In this document: piece by piece, positions 16,460-25,267 of the stretch
Numbering within the stretch: the stretch's first letter is position 1
Layout of the letters: each line of letters begins with the position of its first letter
Notes under the pieces: generated by a model
What the model was told of the DNA's origin: nothing
Seen by the model: only the letters and a program-made list of their open reading frames with translations
Databases searched by the model: none
Program-made: the position numbers and the translations under genes
Source of the DNA: Acidobacteria bacterium UBA2161
Lineage (GTDB): Bacteria > Acidobacteriota > Vicinamibacteria > Vicinamibacterales > UBA823
Assembly (NCBI GenBank): GCA_002328835.1
Contig: DCWN01000034.1
Coordinates: 1 to 58,348, forward strand
Reading direction: 5' to 3'
Length of the DNA stretch: 58,348 nucleotides

Positions 16460-17776
16460 TTGACCCGCAAGAAGGCTCTGGGGCTCTGGACCTGCCTCGC
16501 GCTGGTCGTCGGCAACATGGTGGGAACGGGTGCGTACCTCGTGCCGGCCACGTTGGGCCGGTATGGCACGATCTCCCTCATCGGCTGGGTCGTGACGGCT
16601 GGCGGGGCGATCTGTCTCGCGGCGGCCTTCGCCCGGATGTCACGCATCATGCCCGCAGAGGGTGGGCCATATGCCTACGCCCGCGAGGCCTTCGGCGACC
16701 TTCCGGCGTTCCTGGTCGCCTGGGGGTACTGGGTCTCGGTCTGGGTGGGTAATGCAGCCATGGCGACCGGGTTCGCCAGCTATCTGACACCCTTCTTCCC
16801 TGCAATCGAGGAATCGCCCGCAGTCATGGCGTCGGTCGCGCTGGGCGCAATCTGGCTCTTGACCGCGATCAACGTCTGGGGTCTTCGCGAGGCGGCCGTC
16901 GTGCAGACGATAACGACGGTACTCAAGGTCTTACCGCTGTTGGTCTTTGCCACGATCGGCCTGTTCTGGGTGGACACCGCGAAGTTCACACCGTTCAATT
17001 CGAGTGGCGAGTCGCACCTGTCGGCCGTCGCGGCCACGGCGATACTGACGCTCTGGGGGCTCATGGGGCTCGAGTCGGCGACGGTTCCCGCGGAAGAGGT
17101 GGACGATGCGGCAAGGACGATTCCGATCGCCACGGTGTGGGGAACGGCTGCCACCGCGATCATCTACGTCGCGAGCACCGTGGCCGTGATGGGCGTGCTG
17201 CCCATGAGCGAACTGGCCGGGTCGTCGGCGCCGTTTGCCGACACGGCAACTCGCATCTGGGGCAGCGGTGCAGGCAAGGTTGTTGCCGCCGGCGCGGCAC
17301 TTGCGGCTTTCGGGGTGCTCAACGGCTGGGTGCTCATGCAGGGTCAGATGCCGCTGGCGCCGTCTCGCGACGGGCTCTTCCCGGCGCGCTTCAGCCGACT
17401 GAACGAGCGCGGCACCCCGACCTTCACGCTGCTGCTCTCGTCGTCCCTGTGCACGGTCCTCGTCGTGGCCAACTTCACGCGCGGGCTTGTCGGTCTGTTC
17501 ACGTTCGCTGTCCTGCTGGCGAGCGTGACCATCATGCTCGCCTACATACTCGCGCCGCTGGCTCACATCGTGTTGATCCGTCGCGAGCCGAAACGCTGGG
17601 GCGGGCCGGGGGCGCGTCTGGCCATGGTCGTATCTGCGGTTGCTGCCGCGTACTCACTCTTCGCCGTCTCCGGTGCAGGGACGAGCGAGATCGTGCTCGG
17701 CGTCATACTCTTTGCTGCCGGCGTCCCGCTCTACTACTGGGTCACGCGCAGGCGTGATGCATCGGAGACCGGCTGA
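16460..17776 (+). CDS. APC-family amino acid/polyamine transporter
   Basis: The 438-residue membrane protein has about 12 predicted helices. It starts LTRKKALGLWTCLALVVGNM, with VGTGAYLVPATLGRYG in the first helix as in APC amino acid antiporters, and has a conserved IMPAEGGPYAYAREAFGDLP loop and WGLMGLESATVPAEEV in helix 6. TTG 16460 is chosen because it opens the family N terminus; GTG 16397 is an alternative. Four bases separate its stop from the MttB-type gene, so it probably imports the methylated amino compound that the operon demethylates. The substrate is not known. Confidence 0.82.
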   Translation: MTRKKALGLWTCLALVVGNMVGTGAYLVPATLGRYGTISLIGWVVTAGGAICLAAAFARMSRIMPAEGGPYAYAREAFGDLPAFLVAWGYWVSVWVGNAAMATGFASYLTPFFPAIEESPAVMASVALGAIWLLTAINVWGLREAAVVQTITTVLKVLPLLVFATIGLFWVDTAKFTPFNSSGESHLSAVAATAILTLWGLMGLESATVPAEEVDDAARTIPIATVWGTAATAIIYVASTVAVMGVLPMSELAGSSAPFADTATRIWGSGAGKVVAAGAALAAFGVLNGWVLMQGQMPLAPSRDGLFPARFSRLNERGTPTFTLLLSSSLCTVLVVANFTRGLVGLFTFAVLLASVTIMLAYILAPLAHIVLIRREPKRWGGPGARLAMVVSAVAAAYSLFAVSGAGTSEIVLGVILFAAGVPLYYWVTRRRDASETG

Positions 17777-17780
17777 ACGT

Positions 17781-19226
17781 ATGCAGCTGCTAGAACCGGC
17801 ACTCGTCGACCGTATCGTCCATGAATCGATGGCGGTCCTGGAGAACACCGGGGTGCTGATCGAGGACGCGGAGACCTTCTCGAAGGTGCGCGCCCTGGGG
17901 CTGCCCGGGGACGAGAGCAGCATGCGCATCCGCTTTCCCCGAGCCACACTGGAGCAGGCCCTCAGGGACGCGCCCAAGGCGATCACGCTCCACGACCGCG
18001 AGGGCACTCCCCACTCGCACCTCGCGGACGACCGGACGCACTTCGTCCCGGCGTCGTCGGCTCTACGGATCCTCGATCGGAAAACCGACCAGGTGCGCGA
18101 CCCGCTCACCGCCGACTTCGTGGAGTACGTGAAAGTCTGCGACGGCCTGGATCACATCGCCTACCTGTCGACGGCGTTCATCCCGACCGATGTCCCCAAG
18201 GACATCGCCGACGCGTGGCGTCTGTACTTGCACCTGACCCACAGCAAGAAGCCGATCGTCTCGGGGGCGTTCACCGCCTTCGGCGTGCGGCCGATGGCGA
18301 AGATGATGGAGTGCTTTCGGTCCGACAAACAGGACCTGATCGACCGGCCCATGTCGATCTTCACCTGTTGCCCCAACACGCCATTACGATGGAGCGAGGA
18401 TTCGACGCAAAACCTCATCGACTGCGCCGAGGCCGGCATTCCGATCGAGGTCGTGCCGGTCCTGCTGCTCGGCATGATTTCGCCCTGCACCCTGGTCGGA
18501 GCGCTGGTACTGCACACCGCCGAGGTCCTCAGCGGCCTGGCGATCGCCCAGACGGTGCGACCGGGCACCCCGGTGGCCTTCGGCGGCGCTCCGGCGAGTT
18601 TCCACATGCGGCTGATGACCAATCCGATGACCGCGGTGGAAGTGCTGCGCGTCTATTGCGGCTACGCTCAGATCGCCAAGCACCTCGACCTGCCCAGCCA
18701 AGCCTACCTGGGCCTTGGAGATGGCAAGTTTAACGATGCGCAGGCGGGCGCGGAGAGCGGCATCGGCATGTTCTTGGCCGCCATGGCTGGATTCAACTCG
18801 GTGTCCGGTCCCGGGATGCTGGATTACGTCAATTGTTTCAGTCTGGAGAAGCTCGTCTTCGATGACGAACTCGCTGGTCAGGCCCTGCACTTCGCACGGC
18901 CGACCACGATCGTCGACGACCTGCCCGCTGGCCCCCTCATCGAGGAACTCACCCGTGACGGCCACCTGCTGACCTCGGAGCACACTCTGGCGCACTGGGA
19001 GGACGAGCTCTACATCCCGGGCATCATGGTCGACCGCACCAACCGGGAGCAGTGGGAGAACGCTGGCAGCCCGACCCAAAAGGATCGTGCCGCCAAGCGC
19101 ATCGAAAGCCTCCTCGCCGACTACGAACCCCAACCGATCGATCGCGAGTTCGCGCAGTTTGCCCAGGACCTGCTGCGTGGGGCAAGCTCCGAGACGGACT
19201 TCACGTTTCCGTCCATCGGAAAGTAG
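17781..19226 (+). CDS. MttB-superfamily corrinoid:amine methyltransferase (non-pyrrolysine)
   Basis: The 481-residue protein matches the trimethylamine methyltransferase (MttB) superfamily. Segments include ESMAVLENTGVLIEDAETF at the N terminus, FVPASSALRILDRKTDQ, FTCCPNTPLRWSEDSTQNLI, PCTLVGALVLHTAEVLSGLA and PGMLDYVNCFSLEKLVFDDE. There is no in-frame TAG, so it lacks pyrrolysine and belongs with the quaternary-amine enzymes of the MtgB type (glycine betaine, carnitine, proline betaine), not true trimethylamine MttB. It would transfer a methyl from substrate to Co(I) of the corrinoid protein encoded next. The ATG at 17781 lies four bases after the transporter stop. Confidence 0.88.
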   Translation: MQLLEPALVDRIVHESMAVLENTGVLIEDAETFSKVRALGLPGDESSMRIRFPRATLEQALRDAPKAITLHDREGTPHSHLADDRTHFVPASSALRILDRKTDQVRDPLTADFVEYVKVCDGLDHIAYLSTAFIPTDVPKDIADAWRLYLHLTHSKKPIVSGAFTAFGVRPMAKMMECFRSDKQDLIDRPMSIFTCCPNTPLRWSEDSTQNLIDCAEAGIPIEVVPVLLLGMISPCTLVGALVLHTAEVLSGLAIAQTVRPGTPVAFGGAPASFHMRLMTNPMTAVEVLRVYCGYAQIAKHLDLPSQAYLGLGDGKFNDAQAGAESGIGMFLAAMAGFNSVSGPGMLDYVNCFSLEKLVFDDELAGQALHFARPTTIVDDLPAGPLIEELTRDGHLLTSEHTLAHWEDELYIPGIMVDRTNREQWENAGSPTQKDRAAKRIESLLADYEPQPIDREFAQFAQDLLRGASSETDFTFPSIGK

Positions 19227-19238
19227 GATCGAGCGACG

Positions 19239-19919
19239 ATGACCGACTACGCGGTGATGAACCAGCACCTGTTCGAAGGCAACCACCAGCAGGTGAAGGG
19301 AGCGACCGAGGCGACCCTCGCGGAGGGACGCCCGGTGCTCGAGGTGCTGAACGAAGGCCTGATCGCCGGCATGGCCGTGATCGGAGAAGACTTCAAGCAC
19401 AACCGGGTGTTCGTGCCCGAGGTGCTCCTCGCAGCCCGCGCCATGAAGGCCGGGCTGGCCGTGATTCAGCCCTTGCTGATCGGCGACGGGACACCTCAGG
19501 AGGCCGCCAAAGTCATCGTCATGGGCACGGTCAAGGGCGACCTGCACGACATCGGCAAGAACCTCGTCGGCATGCTCGCGGAGGGCGCCGGCTTCCAGAT
19601 CGTCGATCTCGGGACCAACACGTCCGCTCGCAGCTTCATCGAGGCCGTCGAGGCACACGACGCGGCGATCCTGGGAATGAGCGCCCTGCTGACCACGACC
19701 ATGGTCTACATGAAGACGGTGGTCGACGAGGTCAGGGCGGCCGGTCTCGAGATTCGCATCTGCGTTGGGGGCGCGCCGTTGAGCCAGGAGTTCGCCGACG
19801 AGATAGGCGCCGACGGCTATGCGGCCGACGCGTCCAGCGCGGTCGAACTGTTCAAGCGGCTGACGGCTTGGCCTGAACGGGCGGCGACTGGATCCTCCAA
19901 GGCAATCTCCGCACGCTGA
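19239..19919 (+). CDS. Methyltransferase corrinoid (B12-binding) protein
   Basis: The 226-residue protein has the helical cap (FVPEVLLAARAMKAGLAVIQ) and the Rossmann B12 domain. That domain carries GTVKGDLHDIGKNLVGML, in which D-x-H-x-x-G (His103) supplies the lower cobalt ligand, then the SALLTTTMVYMKTV and GGAPLSQEF loops. It corresponds to MttC/MtgC-type carriers and to the cobalamin module of methionine synthase. It accepts methyl from the MttB-type enzyme and donates it to the homocysteine methyltransferase encoded downstream. It is co-transcribed, 12 bases behind mttB and 13 bases ahead of the activator. Confidence 0.92.
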   Translation: MTDYAVMNQHLFEGNHQQVKGATEATLAEGRPVLEVLNEGLIAGMAVIGEDFKHNRVFVPEVLLAARAMKAGLAVIQPLLIGDGTPQEAAKVIVMGTVKGDLHDIGKNLVGMLAEGAGFQIVDLGTNTSARSFIEAVEAHDAAILGMSALLTTTMVYMKTVVDEVRAAGLEIRICVGGAPLSQEFADEIGADGYAADASSAVELFKRLTAWPERAATGSSKAISAR

Positions 19920-19932
19920 CGACCCGCGCTCG

Positions 19933-22275
19933 ATGCGATTCATTCTCGATGCGACCGAGGTCGACGCCGCGGTAGACGACAGTTTGTTCGCGGCCGCGGA
20001 ACGGGCCGGCCTGCACATTCCGACTTCATGCGCGAAGCAGGGTAGGTGTCGGGAGTGTCTGGTCGAGGTCGAGGCCGGCGCGGAGTATCTGAGCGAACCC
20101 AGCCCCGAAGAGAGCCACCTCCAGGGGAACTTTCGACTCGCCTGCCGCGCTCATCTGGTTCGAGATGGTGAGGTGCGCTGCCACACCCTGCGACGCAACG
20201 CGCTGCGAATCGAGGAGGCCTTCGCTGACGATGCCGCGTCGCGCGCCGTCGATCCGATCGTCGAGCGCGTGGGCAAGGCGGCCGTCCGAGATGGTGAGGT
20301 AATCGAGACGCACGCCGAGCGCATCCTGGGGCTGGCCGTCGATCTCGGCACCACCACGGTCGTCGTGGCCCTCTTCGACCTGGAAAGCGGTGTGAGGCTG
20401 GCGACTCAGGCCTTCGAGAATCCGCAGCGGTTCGGCGGATCGGATGTCATTGCACGCATCCATTTCGACACCACCCACCCGGGGCGCCTGCTTCAGCGCA
20501 CGCTGTTGGGGTATCTCCAACGCGCCATCAACGCCCTGCCCTGCGCCAACCACGACATCTTCGAAATGACGGTCGCCGCGAACACGACCATGCGGGACCT
20601 GCTGTTCGGCCTCGACGTTCAGTCAGTTGGGCAGATGCCGTACCAGTCGCTCACCGAGCAGCAGCTGCAGCGCGGAGAGGTGGAGACGACCAGCCTTTCG
20701 ATGCCCGCGAAGACCCTGCGACTGCCGCTCCACCCGCGCGCGATGGTCTATGGACTCCCCCTCATCGGTAGCCATGTGGGGGCCGATGCGGCGGCCTGCC
20801 TGCTGGCTACCGGCATGGGCGACCGCGAGGCCGTTTCGGTGCTGATGGACGTCGGCACCAACACCGAGGTCATTATCGGCAACCGAGAGCGCCTGGTCGC
20901 GGCATCGTGTCCGGCGGGGCCGGCCTTCGAAGGCGGCGGCCTGAGCTGCGGGGTTCCGGGCCTCGATGGCGCGATCGAGCATCTGACGATCGACGAACAC
21001 GGACAGACCACGTACCAGGTCATCGGCGGGGGTGATCCAATCGGGATCTGCGGATCTGGCCTGATCGACCTCCTGAGCAAACTGCGCCGCACCGGAAGAA
21101 TGAACGCGCAGGGCAGGCTCACCGACGGCGAGGGCAGCTTCGCCGTCGGACCGCACGGCATGCGTCTCACCGAATTCGACATCAACGAACTGGGCCAGGC
21201 CAAGGGCGCCAACACCGCGGGGCTGCTGGTCGCTCTGAAGCGCTTCGGCATCGACGTCCGCGAGGTGCGGACGTTCTACCTGGCGGGCGGGTTCGCCACG
21301 CACGTCGATGTCGACGCGGCGCAAATGCTCGGGCTTCTGCCCAGCCTCCCCGCCAGCGCCTTCGTCAAGGTCGGCAACGCGTCCCTGCAGGGCGCCGCGA
21401 TGGCGCTGCGATCGGGCGCGGACCGGCAACGCCTGGAAGATCATGTCCGCCGGATCGAGCACCTCCGGCTCGAGACCGATCCCGAATTCTTCGACTACTT
21501 CGTCGATGGGTGTCAGTTCAAGGCGCTTCCGGGTGGGTTGGATCCCTTGCTCGGGTTCCGGACCTCGAGACGGATCGAACAGACGCCCTCCGTCGCGGCC
21601 CTGACCCGCGCGCTGGGCAGCCCCGCACGCCGCCCGCTGCCGGAGACGATGCACGAAACCATCGATGAAGCCCTCACGCTCTACGAGCAGCACGGCCAGG
21701 CCTGGGTCTGGTCCCGGGCGGTCGAGATCGAGCGCATCGACAATCAGTCGTTCGTTGCCGGCGGGCAGCGCTTTCACAGCGAACTCCTCGCGAGTCGCTA
21801 TACTTCCGCGGACGCCCACGCCGTCATCGCCATGGCGGTCAGCGCCGGGCACTGGGTCGACGGTGAGACCGAGGCACGATGGGCCGACCGCCCGGATCTC
21901 GCCGTGGTCCTCGACCGTCTTGCGGCGGCAGTAGTCCAGGAGACGATGCAGGCGATGACGATCGACCTGTGCCGGACCGCGGAGGCGCACGAACTCTGCC
22001 TCTTACCGCCCTACAGCCCCGGTTACACGGGGTGGGCGATGGACGATCAGCATCGGCTCGCCCGGCTCTTGCGCGACGACGAGTCTGGCCCCTCCGCGTC
22101 GGACCTGGAGGTGCTCGACTCGGGGATGGTGCGCCCCAAGAACGCGCAGCTCGCGCTCTTCGCCCTCAGCCGTGGCCCCACGAACGACCAGATGCGTGCG
22201 TTTCATCCTTGTCAATCCTGCGATCTGCGCGGTTGTCGATTTCGGCAAGACGGCTACGTGAGCTCGGCACCATGA
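19933..22275 (+). CDS. RACo-type corrinoid activator fused to a MetH-activation-like domain
   Basis: The 780-residue protein begins with a [2Fe-2S] ferredoxin-like domain (Cys33, Cys39, Cys42, Cys71). An ASKHA/DUF4445 reductive-activator domain follows (ILGLAVDLGTTTVVVALFDL at 131-150, VLMDVGTNTEVIIG, a FYLAGGFATHVDV segment), ending at about residue 530. The last 240 residues are extra. They contain LLPPYSPGYTGWAMDDQHRL, a SGMVRPKNAQLALFAL segment and a terminal Cys cluster (Cys760, Cys763, Cys768). These resemble the vitamin-B12-dependent methionine synthase activation domain that is usually a separate protein. Its role is to return inactive Co(II) corrinoid to Co(I). Its stop overlaps the next start by four bases. 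Confidence 0.85.
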   Translation: MRFILDATEVDAAVDDSLFAAAERAGLHIPTSCAKQGRCRECLVEVEAGAEYLSEPSPEESHLQGNFRLACRAHLVRDGEVRCHTLRRNALRIEEAFADDAASRAVDPIVERVGKAAVRDGEVIETHAERILGLAVDLGTTTVVVALFDLESGVRLATQAFENPQRFGGSDVIARIHFDTTHPGRLLQRTLLGYLQRAINALPCANHDIFEMTVAANTTMRDLLFGLDVQSVGQMPYQSLTEQQLQRGEVETTSLSMPAKTLRLPLHPRAMVYGLPLIGSHVGADAAACLLATGMGDREAVSVLMDVGTNTEVIIGNRERLVAASCPAGPAFEGGGLSCGVPGLDGAIEHLTIDEHGQTTYQVIGGGDPIGICGSGLIDLLSKLRRTGRMNAQGRLTDGEGSFAVGPHGMRLTEFDINELGQAKGANTAGLLVALKRFGIDVREVRTFYLAGGFATHVDVDAAQMLGLLPSLPASAFVKVGNASLQGAAMALRSGADRQRLEDHVRRIEHLRLETDPEFFDYFVDGCQFKALPGGLDPLLGFRTSRRIEQTPSVAALTRALGSPARRPLPETMHETIDEALTLYEQHGQAWVWSRAVEIERIDNQSFVAGGQRFHSELLASRYTSADAHAVIAMAVSAGHWVDGETEARWADRPDLAVVLDRLAAAVVQETMQAMTIDLCRTAEAHELCLLPPYSPGYTGWAMDDQHRLARLLRDDESGPSASDLEVLDSGMVRPKNAQLALFALSRGPTNDQMRAFHPCQSCDLRGCRFRQDGYVSSAP

Positions 22276-23192
22276 CGCTGGTGGAGGCTCTGGCGCAGCG
22301 TGCGCTGATCGGCGACGGCGCCATGGGGACGCAGTTGCAACTGGCAGGCCTGCCACCGGGCGGCTGTGGTGAAGCCTGGAATCTGGATCGGCCCGACCGG
22401 GTACTCGCGATTCACCGAGCCTACGTCGAGGCTGGGGCGGATTGCCTGACCACCAACACCTTCGGCGGCTGCCGCATCAGCCTAGCCCGGCATCGCGAGG
22501 GCGCACGGACCACCGCCATCAATCAGGCGGCGGCGACGATCGCCAGGGAGGCTTTTGGCGGCCACCCCGGCTTCGTAATCGGCGACATCGGGCCGTTCGG
22601 TGGCCTCATGGAGCCTCTGGGTGACATCGCCATCGCTGATGTCGAGGCGGCCTTCACCGAGCAGGCCGAGGCGCTGGTCGGCGCGGGCGTGGACGCGATC
22701 ATCGTCGAGACCCAGACCGCCCTCGAAGAACTGGAGATCGGCATCGCGGCCGCCCGGGCGGCCGGAGCCGAGGTCGTGATCGGTTCAATGGCCTTCGATC
22801 GGATGTTCGACAGCGACGATGTCCGTACCATGATGGGTGTCAGTCCGGAACAGGCTGCGAGGTTCATGGTCGACAGGGGCGCCGGCGTCGTGGGCACCAA
22901 TTGCGGGACCGGGGTCAACATGCTGATCGCGACGAGCATCGTTGCGCGATACCGCGCGGTTTGCGATTTGCCGATCATGGTGCAGGCGAACGCGGGCCAA
23001 CCTGTGCTGGAGCAGATGCAGACCGTCTACAAGCAGACGCCAGCGGAAATGGCTGATGGCGTCGCGGGAGTGCTCGCCGCTGGTGCCCGGATCGTCGGTG
23101 CGTGCTGCGGCAGCACCCCCAGCCACATTCGAGCCGTCGCGGCGGCGGCCCGTCCGGACACGCGTACGGGCGAACGAGGTGTCTCCCCATGA
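22272..23192 (+). CDS. Homocysteine S-methyltransferase (Zn TIM barrel)
   Basis: The 306-residue protein matches the S-methyltransferase TIM barrel shared by MetH module 1, BHMT and MmuM. It has IGDGAMGTQLQ at the start, CLTTNTFGGCRISLARH, and the three Zn-binding cysteines in TNCGTG (Cys211) and GACCGSTP (Cys278, Cys279). In this operon it most likely takes the methyl group from the corrinoid protein and gives it to homocysteine, producing methionine. No pterin-binding methyltransferase (MtrH/MtgA type) is encoded nearby. The ATG at 22272 overlaps the activator stop (ATGA), and its own stop overlaps the next gene in the same way. Confidence 0.88.
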   Translation: MTLVEALAQRALIGDGAMGTQLQLAGLPPGGCGEAWNLDRPDRVLAIHRAYVEAGADCLTTNTFGGCRISLARHREGARTTAINQAAATIAREAFGGHPGFVIGDIGPFGGLMEPLGDIAIADVEAAFTEQAEALVGAGVDAIIVETQTALEELEIGIAAARAAGAEVVIGSMAFDRMFDSDDVRTMMGVSPEQAARFMVDRGAGVVGTNCGTGVNMLIATSIVARYRAVCDLPIMVQANAGQPVLEQMQTVYKQTPAEMADGVAGVLAAGARIVGACCGSTPSHIRAVAAAARPDTRTGERGVSP

Positions 23193-23521
23193 AGTGGCGG
23201 CTAGCCGAAGAGAGCTCCGGAGCGGACGACCATCTTCCCGAGGTCAAGCCGGATGGTTCCGGCGTCGGCATCAACTACGCCGACGCCTACCTCAAGCCCA
23301 TTGCCAAGGTGCTGCTCGAGGACGGCACGAGGGTGACCTGCAGCCGTCGCGGGATCAAGCTGACCATGAAGATCGGCGACAAGGCCGGCGAAGCCCTGCT
23401 TCGCCGTCTGGAGCACGGGCCTGATGTCCGCGTGATCCTGCGGAAGGCGTTGTGTGAGGCCGCGGCCAATGCCGGCGCCACGTTCTCAGTCACCGACGGC
23501 GTCATGTATCTCGAGTTCTAG
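23189..23521 (+). CDS. Unknown 110-residue protein at the end of the corrinoid operon
   Basis: I do not recognise this protein. It has no signal peptide and no membrane segment. The C-terminal 75 residues are rich in alternating charged strands and helices (RVTCSRRGIKLTMKIGDKAG, LRRLEHGPDVRVILRKALCE, ITDGVMYLEF-like ending), suggesting a small alpha/beta domain, and there are two Cys residues. The start overlaps the methyltransferase stop by four bases (ATGA), so it is translated with that gene and very likely serves corrinoid methyl transfer, for example as an assembly or electron-transfer partner. That role is inference. Confidence 0.65.
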   Translation: MKWRLAEESSGADDHLPEVKPDGSGVGINYADAYLKPIAKVLLEDGTRVTCSRRGIKLTMKIGDKAGEALLRRLEHGPDVRVILRKALCEAAANAGATFSVTDGVMYLEF

Positions 23522-23579
23522 CCCCAGCGTTCACGCGAGGTGGCCGCTCGGGCCCGGCCGAGCCGGCACGCGCCGGCGG

Positions 23580-24341
23580 CTAGCCGGCGATACCGCCGCC
23601 ATCCACGACCAGCGCCTCGCCGGTGATAAACGAAGAGTCGTCGGAGGCCAGGAAGAGAACCGCCCGGGCGATCTCCTCGGTGGTGCCAATCCGGCCCAGC
23701 GGGCGGTCCGAGGCGCCGGCAACGTAGTCGTCCCACGCCATGCCGCGCCTGCCGGCATCGTCGGGCAGCATCGGCGTGTCGACGTCACCGGGGCAGACGC
23801 AGTTGACGCGGATCCCGTCGGGGCCGTGGTCGATCGCCATGGCCTTGGCCATGACGACGAGCCCCCCCTTGGCGGCGCAGTAGGCCGCCGCGTGGTCGCC
23901 GCCCTGAATGCCCCACCCCGAACTGGTGTGGATGATCGAGCCGCTGCCGCGCTCGATCATCGAGGGGAGAGCATACTTCGACATCAGGAAGGCGCCCTTC
24001 AAGCTGGAGTCGATCGTCTCGTCCCACTCCTGCTCCGTGCACTCCGGCACCGTCCGCGGATGGTAGACCCCCGCGTTGTTGAAGAGGACGTCGATTCGCC
24101 CGAACCGCTCGAGCGTCTGCTCGATGACCTGCCGGCAGTCGTCCGCGACGCGCACATCAGCGCGGAGGAAGATCGCCCGACCGCCAGCTTCGGTGATCGC
24201 CTGCGCGATCTGGTCACCGCGTGCCTGGTTGCGTCCGGTGAGCACGACGGTTGCCCCCTCCTTGGCGAGCAGGGCCGCGGTGGCGCTACCGATGCCCGAG
24301 TTGCCACCGGTGATCAGCGCAACCTTGCCGTCCAGCTTCAT
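23580..24341 (-). CDS. SDR-family dehydrogenase
   Basis: The 253-residue classical short-chain dehydrogenase has a TGGNSGIGSATAALL NAD(P)-binding motif at residue 12, NNAGVYH, a Ser in IHTSSGW, a YCAAKGG active site (Tyr-x-x-x-Lys) and PGDVDTPM. It probably oxidises a hydroxyl or reduces a carbonyl of a small metabolite. It is downstream of, and about 55 bases from, a second SDR with the same orientation, and they may act together. The 58 bases after its stop hold an imperfect GC-rich hairpin (GCTCGG/CCGAGC) without a T run, between it and the convergent corrinoid operon. Confidence 0.85.
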   Translation of the reverse strand: MKLDGKVALITGGNSGIGSATAALLAKEGATVVLTGRNQARGDQIAQAITEAGGRAIFLRADVRVADDCRQVIEQTLERFGRIDVLFNNAGVYHPRTVPECTEQEWDETIDSSLKGAFLMSKYALPSMIERGSGSIIHTSSGWGIQGGDHAAAYCAAKGGLVVMAKAMAIDHGPDGIRVNCVCPGDVDTPMLPDDAGRRGMAWDDYVAGASDRPLGRIGTTEEIARAVLFLASDDSSFITGEALVVDGGGIAG

Positions 24342-24396
24342 CGGGATGATCCTCTACGGAGGTTGCATGCCGCCAGCCCCACCGACTCGGACTCCG

Positions 24397-25161
24397 CTAC
24401 TCGTGGGTCCACTGGCTGCACAGGCCACCCGTCGTTTCCGCACCGTCCATGACGTAGACCTGGCCGGTCGCAAAGCCACCGTCCTCTGAGGCCAGGAAGG
24501 CGAAGAGCGCGGCAATCTCCTCCGGTCGAGCGTGCCGGCCGAGAGGAATCTTGCGATTGACCGCGTCGAGCATGGCATCACTGTACTCGGCGCGCTGCAT
24601 CGGCGTCAGCACGTAGCCGGGCGAGACGGCGTTGACTCGAACCTTGGGGGCAAGCTCGAGAGCCATCGCCAGGGTCAGGCCTATCACACCGCCCTTGCTG
24701 GCGCTGTAGTCGGCGTAGTGCGGGTAGCCCGTGCTGCCGCCGGTGGAGGCGGTGTTGAGGATCACGCCGGACCCTCTGGCCACCATGTGGCGAGCGGCCG
24801 CTTGCGCCACCTGGAATACGCCCTTGAGGTTGACGCCCAACACCTCGTCCCACTCCTTGGCCGTAATGTCGAGAAAGTCGTGCCGGATGCTGATGCCGGC
24901 ATTGTTGATCACCACATCGAGCGAGCCCATGCGCTCGATCGCCTCGTCGACCGCCGCACCTACCTGTTCGCAATTCGAGACGTCGGCGGCGATCACCCCG
25001 GCGAGCGCGGGCAGCTCGGTCGTAACCCGTTCGCGTGCCTCGGCGCTGCGGTCGAGCACGCAGACGGCACAGCCCTCCTCCAGGAAACGGGTCGCCGTGG
25101 CTTGCCCGATGCCGCTGGCGCCCCCCGTGACCAAGACGTTCTTGCTCTTCAAGCCTCGCAT
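24397..25161 (-). CDS. SDR-family dehydrogenase
   Basis: The 254-residue classical SDR has VLVTGGASGIGQATATRFLE, NNAGISIRHDF, a catalytic Ser in NTASTGGSTG, a YSASKGG active site and PGYVLTPMQ. It is similar in size and motifs to the downstream SDR, but the two are not close duplicates. The ATG at 25161 opens the fold directly at MRGLKSKN. Its promoter must lie in the short region shared with the divergent cupin gene, which contains the CTGACT/AGTCAG palindrome. The substrate is unknown. Confidence 0.85.
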   Translation of the reverse strand: MRGLKSKNVLVTGGASGIGQATATRFLEEGCAVCVLDRSAEARERVTTELPALAGVIAADVSNCEQVGAAVDEAIERMGSLDVVINNAGISIRHDFLDITAKEWDEVLGVNLKGVFQVAQAAARHMVARGSGVILNTASTGGSTGYPHYADYSASKGGVIGLTLAMALELAPKVRVNAVSPGYVLTPMQRAEYSDAMLDAVNRKIPLGRHARPEEIAALFAFLASEDGGFATGQVYVMDGAETTGGLCSQWTHE

Positions 25162-25225
25162 CGATGCTCTCCTGCCTCCAACTCGGGCGCACGGCAAGCC
25201 GGACCGCCCAGATGGAGTACGGAAC

Positions 25226-25252
25226 CTGACTCTCCCAGTCAGCAGATATACT
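25226..25252. promoter_or_regulatory. Palindrome plus TATACT box between SDR and cupin genes
   Basis: CTGACT-CTCCC-AGTCAG (25226-25242) is a perfect 6-bp inverted repeat. It is followed by TATACT (25247-25252), a -10-like sequence 15 bases before the cupin ATG at 25268. The arrangement fits an operator overlapping the -35 region. No -35 consensus is visible. Confidence 0.35.
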
Positions 25253-25267
25253 GACCCACCAGAAGCG

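Noticed and set aside
17781..19226. Pyrrolysine-containing MttB
   Set aside because: The reading frame has no internal TAG and runs at full length, so no amber readthrough is needed.
23522..23579. Intrinsic terminator between the corrinoid operon and the SDR gene
   Set aside because: GC-rich imperfect palindromes are present but there is no T run on either strand, and such structures are common in this composition.
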